From contig PMYJ01000218.1 of assembly GCA_003170875.1 (NCBI GenBank), positions 10,145-21,218 on the forward strand: a stretch of DNA of 11,074 nucleotides, in the 5' to 3' direction. The DNA comes from Candidatus Dormiibacterota bacterium. Lineage in GTDB: Bacteria; Chloroflexota; Dormibacteria; Aeolococcales; Aeolococcaceae. Below are positions 6,105 to 11,074 of this stretch, one piece after another. The notes beneath the pieces were generated by a model. That model was not told the DNA's origin. It saw only the letters and a list, made by a program, of their open reading frames with translations, and did not search any database. The stretch's first letter is position 1. The number at the start of each line of letters is the position of its first letter. The translations under genes and the position numbers were made by a program.

Positions 6105-7760
6105 GTGGAGGTCGGCGACCCCGCCCCCGGCACCGTTGTGGATGCCGGCGGGGCGGGGTCCGCCGTCCAGCCGCCCTCCGGAAGCGAGCCGGCGCCCCCG
6201 CGGCGACGCCGCTCCCGCTCCCGCAGGCCGTCCGCTGCGGGGAAAGCGGCAGGTACAGCCCCGCCGGATGCAGCCATGGACCTGGCCGCCGAGAGTCCTG
6301 CTCCGATCGCTGTGGCCGCCAGTCGCGAGCTCCCGGCCGCGGCCCCCGAGCCGCCGCTTCGCCCGGCGCACTCGGACGCGTCGCCCGCTACCTTTGCCCG
6401 GCCCGCCGCGCCGCTGGCCCTCTCCGCTGAGCCGTCGCTCTCCGCGCCCCAGCTCGCTCAGCCCTCCGGCCCCCTGCCGGAGCTCACCTCCCGCGTCGAG
6501 CTGAGCGCCGAGGAGCAGAAGGGTCTCGACGACCTGGCGGCCCGCCTGCAGATCAACTTCCGGCGGTCGTCCCTCCTCCGAGAGGCGATGACCCACGCCT
6601 CCTGGAACAACGAGCGGGGCGAGCCGAGCGGTCCCGGCTACGACAACGAGCGGCTCGAGTACCTGGGTGACGCGGTCCTCGAGCTGGTCGTCGGCGAGTA
6701 TCTCTTCCGGCGGTTCCCGGGGTACGACGAAGGCCAATTGACCCAGCTCCGGGCAGCCCTGGTCAACACGATGTCGCTCGCCAAGCTGGCCGAGCGGCTG
6801 GGGCTGGGCGATGCCCTGCTGCTCGGCAAGGGGGCGGCGAAGACCGGGGCCCGGCTGCTCCCCTCGCTGCAGGCCAACTGCTTCGAGGCAATGATCGGGG
6901 CGATCTTCCTCGACCAGGGATACCGGGTCGCGACCCGCGTCTTCCTCCAGAGCATCGGCGACCTCTCCGAGTGGAGTGACGAGAACCACAAGGGCCGGCT
7001 CCAGGAGGCGGCTCAGCTGCGCCTCGGCGCCACCCCCTCGTACCGGGTCACCGCCATCGGCGGGCCCGGCCACCGTCGCGAGTACCGCGCCGAGGCGGTG
7101 GTGGCGGGCAAGGTGCTCGCCGAGGGGCGGGGCAGCACCAAGCAGGCCGCCGAGCAGGCGGCGGCCCGCGTTGCCGTGGAGGGGCTCACGGCTCCGGAGG
7201 GAGGGCGCCCCGCCGCCCCCGCCCGCCCACCTCGCCCGGCGTCCTCCGCCGAGCCGGCCAGGGTGCGGCGCCGGGTTGCCGAGGTCGCCGCCGATCGCCG
7301 TGCCGCCTCGCATCCGCCGGTCGGCCCGGTAACGGAGGCCCCCGCTCCCACCGAGCCACCGCGGGCGCGAGGCCTGCTGGGCGCCCTTCGGGCCGCCGCC
7401 CAGGGGCTGGTCAAGCGTCGCTCCGAGCCCGTTCCGGCGCCGGCTGCCGCCGCGCCCGAGCCGCCCACCACCCCGGCCCAGCGGCGCAACCATCGGGGCC
7501 ATCGCGGAGGCCGCGGACGGCACCGGACGCCGTCTGTGCCGGGCTCGCAACCATCCGGGCTGGCGCCGGCCGCGACCGCACCGTCCGGATCGCCGCCGGC
7601 CAACCCCGGGCCCCCGCTGTCCGCGTCGCCGCCGTCGGGGTCGGGAGCCTCCGGGCCCTCGGCCTCGCCTCGCTCCGCATCTCGGTCATCGCGCCGGAGG
7701 TCCTCGCACTCGGGTTCGCCCGCCTCCGGGCCTCCGCCCGCGGCGTCACCGCCACAGTGA
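6105..7760 (+). CDS. rnc: Ribonuclease III with long N- and C-terminal extensions
   Basis: RNase III cleaves double-stranded RNA in rRNA maturation and mRNA control. The RNase III domain (about 6505-6985) shows MTHASWNNE, the signature NERLEYLGDAVLE (6645-6683, with the catalytic Glu and Asp) and ANCFEAMIGAIFLDQGY. A dsRNA-binding domain follows (about 6985-7195: HKGRLQEAAQ, GRGSTKQAAEQAAARVAVEGL). The catalytic position usually Asp (E. coli Asp114) is Asn at 6876-6878, while the essential Glu (6885-6887) is kept. Typical RNase III is 220-250 residues. Here about 130 Pro/Ala-rich residues with PPRRRRSRSRRP precede the core, and about 190 follow it, including RRNHRGHRGGRGRHR and SASRSSRRRSSHS. 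The start is uncertain. GTG 6105 is the first in-frame start after acpP but lacks a Shine-Dalgarno sequence. ATG 6276 is an alternative, and GTG 5433 would make a 775-residue protein spanning acpP. Confidence 0.88.
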   Translation: MEVGDPAPGTVVDAGGAGSAVQPPSGSEPAPPRRRRSRSRRPSAAGKAAGTAPPDAAMDLAAESPAPIAVAASRELPAAAPEPPLRPAHSDASPATFARPAAPLALSAEPSLSAPQLAQPSGPLPELTSRVELSAEEQKGLDDLAARLQINFRRSSLLREAMTHASWNNERGEPSGPGYDNERLEYLGDAVLELVVGEYLFRRFPGYDEGQLTQLRAALVNTMSLAKLAERLGLGDALLLGKGAAKTGARLLPSLQANCFEAMIGAIFLDQGYRVATRVFLQSIGDLSEWSDENHKGRLQEAAQLRLGATPSYRVTAIGGPGHRREYRAEAVVAGKVLAEGRGSTKQAAEQAAARVAVEGLTAPEGGRPAAPARPPRPASSAEPARVRRRVAEVAADRRAASHPPVGPVTEAPAPTEPPRARGLLGALRAAAQGLVKRRSEPVPAPAAAAPEPPTTPAQRRNHRGHRGGRGRHRTPSVPGSQPSGLAPAATAPSGSPPANPGPPLSASPPSGSGASGPSASPRSASRSSRRRSSHSGSPASGPPPAASPPQ

Positions 7761-7787
7761 GGACCGGCGCAGAGCGCCAGATCGCCC

Positions 7788-7829
7788 CGACATCTTGTGG
7801 GGGTCGCTCTCGGGTGGCCCCAGATGTTG
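7788..7829 (+). other. Bulged hairpin between rnc and smc
   Basis: CGACATCT (7788-7795) can pair with AGATGTTG (7822-7829, one G-U pair). After a 3-base bulge TGT, GGGG (7799-7802) pairs with CCCC (7818-7821), leaving a 15-base loop. This is about 12 bp of stem in the 103-base gap. A smaller GGCGC-AGA-GCGCC hairpin lies just before it (7766-7778). No T-run follows either. They could form a 3' end for rnc, an operator, or a processing site. Confidence 0.4.
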
Positions 7830-7856
7830 ACGTGGGGGCGGCCCGACAGGGAGAAT
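7827..7856 (+). promoter_or_regulatory. Weak promoter candidate for smc
   Basis: TTGACG (7827-7832) and GAGAAT (7851-7856) are spaced 18 bp and would start transcription very near the smc GTG at 7864. The -10 match is poor, and the same stretch carries the smc Shine-Dalgarno sequence AGGGAG (7848-7853), which may be its real function. Confidence 0.2.
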
Positions 7857-7863
7857 CCGGCGG

Positions 7864-10800
7864 GTGAGGCTGCAACGTCTCGTCCTCAGCGGGTTCAAGA
7901 CCTTCGCCCATCGCACCGAGATCCGATTCGAGTCCGGGATCACCGGCGTGGTCGGTCCCAACGGCAGCGGCAAGAGCAACCTGGTCGACGCCGTCCGCTG
8001 GGCACTGGGTGAGACCAACGCCCGGGAGCTCCGGGGCAGCCGTCTCGACGAGATGATCTTCGCCGGGGGTCAGGGGCGCGACCGGATGGGGGTGGCCGAG
8101 GTCGAGTTGATCCTCGACAACGAGGACGGGGAGCTTCCGGTCGACGACGCGGAGGTTGCGATCAGCCGCCGCGTTGTGCGCGGCGGCGACGTCGAGTACC
8201 GGGTCAATGGCGAACGCGCCCGGCTCCGCGACGTCGAGCGGCTCCTGGGCGGCACCGGACTGACCCAGCACGGCTATGCCGTGGTCGCCCAGCACGACAT
8301 CGAGGCGATCATCGAGGCGACTCCCCGCCAGCGGCGCTCGCTGGTGGAGCAGGCCGCCGGCGTCCGGCCCCTCCGGGTCGCCTGCGACGACGCGCTGCGG
8401 CGCCTCGAGCAGGTGGGAACCGCGGTGCAGCGGCTGTCCGACCGCCTCGGCGAGTCCGAGCCCCGGCTGGAGCAGCTGGCGGGCGAGCGGGAGGCGGCGT
8501 TGGAGCAGCGGGGTCTGGCCGAACGGCTGGCTGCCCTGCGCGGCAGCCTGGCCCGCGAGGAGTGGCGCGCAGCCCGGGCCGAGGCCAAGCTCGCCCGTCG
8601 GCGGCTGGAGACGGCGGAGCGCCGCCTCGAGGCCGCCAACGAGGCGGAGGCGGGGTACACGGAGCGTGTGGACGCGGCTCGAGCCGGTCTGGACGCCGCT
8701 CGCGCCCGCCAGCGGGCAGCCGGTGATCGCCTGGAGGCGGCGCGGGTCGCCGCCGAACGGTGCCGCGGCGAGGCGCGGCGTTTTGCCGATCGCGCCTGGA
8801 CCGCCGCGCTGCATCGGGCCGACGCGCGCCGGCAGTCGCGAGTGGCCGCTGTCGAGATCGAGGCCGCCGGGCGTGCAATAGAGGAGCTGGCCGGGGTTGG
8901 CCGGGAGGCCGGGGAGCGCCGCGGCGAGCTGGAGGCGGCCGCCGCCCGGCTGGGAGCGCGCAGCGCGCAGGCGGCCGCGGAGGCGGAGGCAGCGCAGCGG
9001 GCGTATGACACGGCGGAGCGCGAACTGGTCCGGGCTGTGGCGGCGACCGCGGCAGCCCGTGCCGGAGCGCGTGATCGGGCCGAGAACCGCGACCTCCTCG
9101 AGCAGTCGGCGCAGGCCGCCACCGCCGAGCTGGTCTCGGCCCGCGCCCGGGCGGGGGAGCTGGAGGCGGTGGCGCGTGCCGCCCAGGCGCGGCTCACCGA
9201 GCTGGAGGCCGCCGCGGCGGCGGCGGAGGCGGACGCCGCACGCTGCACCGCCGACCTGGAGGGTGCGCGGCAGGTGCGGCGCGAGGCGGAGGAGCGCCGG
9301 GTCGAGGAGCGTGAGCGGACGACCCAGGCGCTGGCCCGGGCTGCCAGCCTGCGCGGCCAGGTGGACGGTCTCCTGGGCGGCAGCGGGGCGATCGGCGCCC
9401 AGGCCGCTGAGCTCGGCGCGATCCGCCTGGTCGATGCCCTCCGGGTCGTGGACCCGGCGGATGCCGCGGCGGTTGAGGCAGCTCTCGAGCCGCATCTCGG
9501 GGCCTGGGTGGTCGCTGACGTCGACCGGGCCCTCGAGCTGCTCCGCGGGGCCGAGGTCCGGGAGGAGGTCCTGGCAGCGGGGGAGGGCGCCGAGACAGCG
9601 CGCCTGGACCCGTCGGAGCCGGCCGCGCCGGAGGAGGCGGAGCGGGCCGTCGCCGGGGCTCGCCGCGCCCTCGACGCCGTGGAGGTGGAGCCGCGGGCCC
9701 GGGCGGCTGCCGCCCACTGCCTGGCCGGGACGTGGCTGGTGTCCGATCTGGCCGTGGCGCGGAGGGTCGCAGCCCAATCCGCCGCGCGAGCCGTGCTCGC
9801 GGACGGTGCCGTGATCACCGCCGCCGGAGCCCGGGCCGGGGGCGGGAGCGCGCCCACCCTCTCCCTGGTGGCCGCCGCTCGCGAGGCCCAGGTCGCGGCC
9901 GAGGCGGCCACCGCAGTGGAGGCGGAGGCGGACGCCGAGGTGCGGTGCCGCTCCGGCGTCGTGGCGGCCGCGGACTCCGCATTGGCCCATGCCGCGGCGG
10001 AGCTGGCCGCACGGCGGCGGGAGGCGGCCGGCGCCACTGCGCAGTCGGCGGCTGCCGGCATCGCGGCGGCGATGGAAACTCGACGGCTGCCGGCGCTGGA
10101 GGCGGAGATGGGCCGTCGCGTCCAGGCTCGCTCGGCGGCGGCCGCGGCGGCCGAGAACGCCGCCCTGGAGGCGGACCGCGCCGAGCAGGGTCAGGAGGGC
10201 CTCCGGACAGCGGCGGAACAGGCGCGGCTCCGGCATGCGGAGCTGCGCGACCGCAGCGACGAGGTCGCCGCCGAACGAGTGCGCGCCGACGCGGAGCTGG
10301 CCGAGCTGCGGCTGGCTGCCGATATGGCCGATCGCCGCCGCCTGGAGAGCGAGAGGCGGCGCACCGAGGCGATCGAACGCTTGGCGGAGGCGGACGCCCG
10401 GGTGGTGGGTGCCGAGACCGACGTGCTCGCCGCGCTGGCCCACGGGGGTGCTGCTGCGGCGGCGGCCCGCACCGCCGAGCAGGCGGTGGAGCTGGCCGCG
10501 GCGAGCCTCGCACAGACCGCGGGCCCCCTCGCCGAGGAGGAGCGGGCCCTCAGCGCCATGGAGGCGGAGCGGGGCGAGGTGCGGGTGGTGGTGGCGCGCG
10601 CCGAGGACGAGGTCAACGCGGCCCGGAGCGAGGGCGAGGTTGCGGAGATGCGGCTCGCCGAGCAGGCGGAGTCGGTGCGCGACCAGGTCGAAGAGGAGAC
10701 CGCGGAGCTGGACCCGGCCGCGGCCGAGCGTGCCGAGCGCGAGATCTCCCGGCTGGAGCGCAGGATCGCCGCGATGGGGCCGGTCAACGCCCTGGCGCCG

Positions 10801-11074
10801 GAGCAGCACGCCGCTCTCGGGGAACGGGTGAGCCGGCTGCGGACCGACCGCGATGACCTGGGGGTCGCCTCCGCCGAGGTCGGCAACCTCGTCCGCCGCT
10901 TCGAGGGCGAGGCGGGCCGGCGTTTCGGAGCCGTCTTCGGAGCCGTCAACGCCCACTTCGCCGAGTTGTTCTCAGAGCTGTTCCCGGGCGGCCGGGCCAC
11001 CCTCCGCCTGGAGAGTCCCCCGGAGCCCGCGGCGAGCGCCGGGGAGGAGGGGGAGCCGGCGGGCAGGGGGAGGG
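7864..11074 (+). CDS. smc: Chromosome segregation ATPase SMC (3'-truncated)
   Basis: SMC dimers with ScpA/ScpB organise and segregate the chromosome. The start is GTG at 7864 with AGGGAG at 7848-7853, giving the canonical N terminus RLQRLVLSGFKTFAHRT. Walker A is GPNGSGKSN (31-39, Lys37), the arginine-finger region is LRGSRLDEMIFAGG (56-69), and the Q-loop Gln143 sits in VVAQHDIEAI before PRQRRSLVEQAAG. A long Ala/Glu/Arg coiled coil (about 165-499) leads to the hinge (about 500-665: LLGGSGAIGAQAAEL, then GTWLVSDLAVARRVA and DGAVITAAGARAGGG). The return coil and the C-terminal head start follow (GPVN at 972-975, FAELFSELFPGGRATLRLE). All 1070 codons in the window are open. The ABC signature and Walker B lie beyond the edge. 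Only three lysines occur (12, 37, 242). The rnc-smc order is common, and ftsY often follows. Confidence 0.96.
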   Translation, partial: MRLQRLVLSGFKTFAHRTEIRFESGITGVVGPNGSGKSNLVDAVRWALGETNARELRGSRLDEMIFAGGQGRDRMGVAEVELILDNEDGELPVDDAEVAISRRVVRGGDVEYRVNGERARLRDVERLLGGTGLTQHGYAVVAQHDIEAIIEATPRQRRSLVEQAAGVRPLRVACDDALRRLEQVGTAVQRLSDRLGESEPRLEQLAGEREAALEQRGLAERLAALRGSLAREEWRAARAEAKLARRRLETAERRLEAANEAEAGYTERVDAARAGLDAARARQRAAGDRLEAARVAAERCRGEARRFADRAWTAALHRADARRQSRVAAVEIEAAGRAIEELAGVGREAGERRGELEAAAARLGARSAQAAAEAEAAQRAYDTAERELVRAVAATAAARAGARDRAENRDLLEQSAQAATAELVSARARAGELEAVARAAQARLTELEAAAAAAEADAARCTADLEGARQVRREAEERRVEERERTTQALARAASLRGQVDGLLGGSGAIGAQAAELGAIRLVDALRVVDPADAAAVEAALEPHLGAWVVADVDRALELLRGAEVREEVLAAGEGAETARLDPSEPAAPEEAERAVAGARRALDAVEVEPRARAAAAHCLAGTWLVSDLAVARRVAAQSAARAVLADGAVITAAGARAGGGSAPTLSLVAAAREAQVAAEAATAVEAEADAEVRCRSGVVAAADSALAHAAAELAARRREAAGATAQSAAAGIAAAMETRRLPALEAEMGRRVQARSAAAAAAENAALEADRAEQGQEGLRTAAEQARLRHAELRDRSDEVAAERVRADAELAELRLAADMADRRRLESERRRTEAIERLAEADARVVGAETDVLAALAHGGAAAAAARTAEQAVELAAASLAQTAGPLAEEERALSAMEAERGEVRVVVARAEDEVNAARSEGEVAEMRLAEQAESVRDQVEEETAELDPAAAERAEREISRLERRIAAMGPVNALAPEQHAALGERVSRLRTDRDDLGVASAEVGNLVRRFEGEAGRRFGAVFGAVNAHFAELFSELFPGGRATLRLESPPEPAASAGEEGEPAGRGR

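Noticed and set aside
8274..10061. Ala/Ser/Arg-rich open frame antisense to smc
   Set aside because: Its composition is simply the complement of the repeated GAG/GCG/CTG codons of the SMC coiled coil.
8600..10700. Recurrent GAGGCGGAG/GAGGCGGCG stretches in smc as a tandem repeat
   Set aside because: They are in-frame Glu-Ala codons of the coiled coil at irregular spacing, without a fixed repeat unit.
7411..10956. 1181-codon open frame on the - strand opposite rnc and smc
   Set aside because: The + strand frame carries a complete set of SMC and RNase III motifs; the antisense product is Arg/Gly/His-rich with no domain and reflects extreme GC content.

Overview
The window is a densely packed housekeeping segment from a very GC-rich bacterium. 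Every supported gene lies on the + strand. Third codon positions are almost always G or C, and GTG starts are common. The order recG-rsmD-coaD followed by a SepIVA-like coiled-coil protein and rpmF recalls Actinobacteria. The order fabD-fabG-acpP-rnc-smc recalls Firmicutes, Chloroflexota and other Terrabacteria. My inference is a Chloroflexota, Dormibacterota or deep-branching actinobacterial-type genome. This rests on gene order and composition alone and is not firm.

Bases 1-3156 hold the 3' part of recG (branch-migrating DNA helicase), rsmD (16S rRNA guanine-N2 methyltransferase), coaD (coenzyme A synthesis) and a coiled-coil protein resembling mycobacterial SepIVA. These are tightly linked, with ATGA start/stop overlaps at the last two junctions. 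A short GC hairpin and a TATACT promoter candidate then precede rpmF (ribosomal protein L32, zinc-ribbon form).

Bases 3552-6048 encode three fatty-acid synthesis proteins: FabD, FabG and acyl carrier protein. FabD loads malonyl groups onto AcpP, and FabG reduces the resulting 3-ketoacyl-ACP. CoaD upstream supplies the CoA from which both malonyl-CoA and the ACP phosphopantetheine arm derive, so the genes are linked metabolically. plsX, fabH and fabF are not in this stretch. Before fabG there is a 23-bp-spaced direct repeat, a TANNNT -10 box and a possible leaderless 18-codon upstream ORF.

Bases 5433-7760 are one uninterrupted reading frame that ends in rnc (RNase III). acpP is embedded in it in a different frame. 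The RNase III has a long Pro/Ala/Arg-rich N-terminal extension and a roughly 190-residue Arg/Ser/Pro-rich C-terminal tail. After a 103-bp gap containing a bulged hairpin, smc (chromosome condensation ATPase) starts with GTG at 7864 and stays open to the window edge. It is truncated just before its ABC signature and Walker B motifs.

I see no mobile element, CRISPR array, tRNA, rRNA or clear novel defence-like system. The points worth a second look are the rnc/acpP nesting and the RNase III tails, active-site substitutions in RNase III, FabG and RsmD, the repeats and upstream ORF before fabG, and extreme lysine depletion in SMC.
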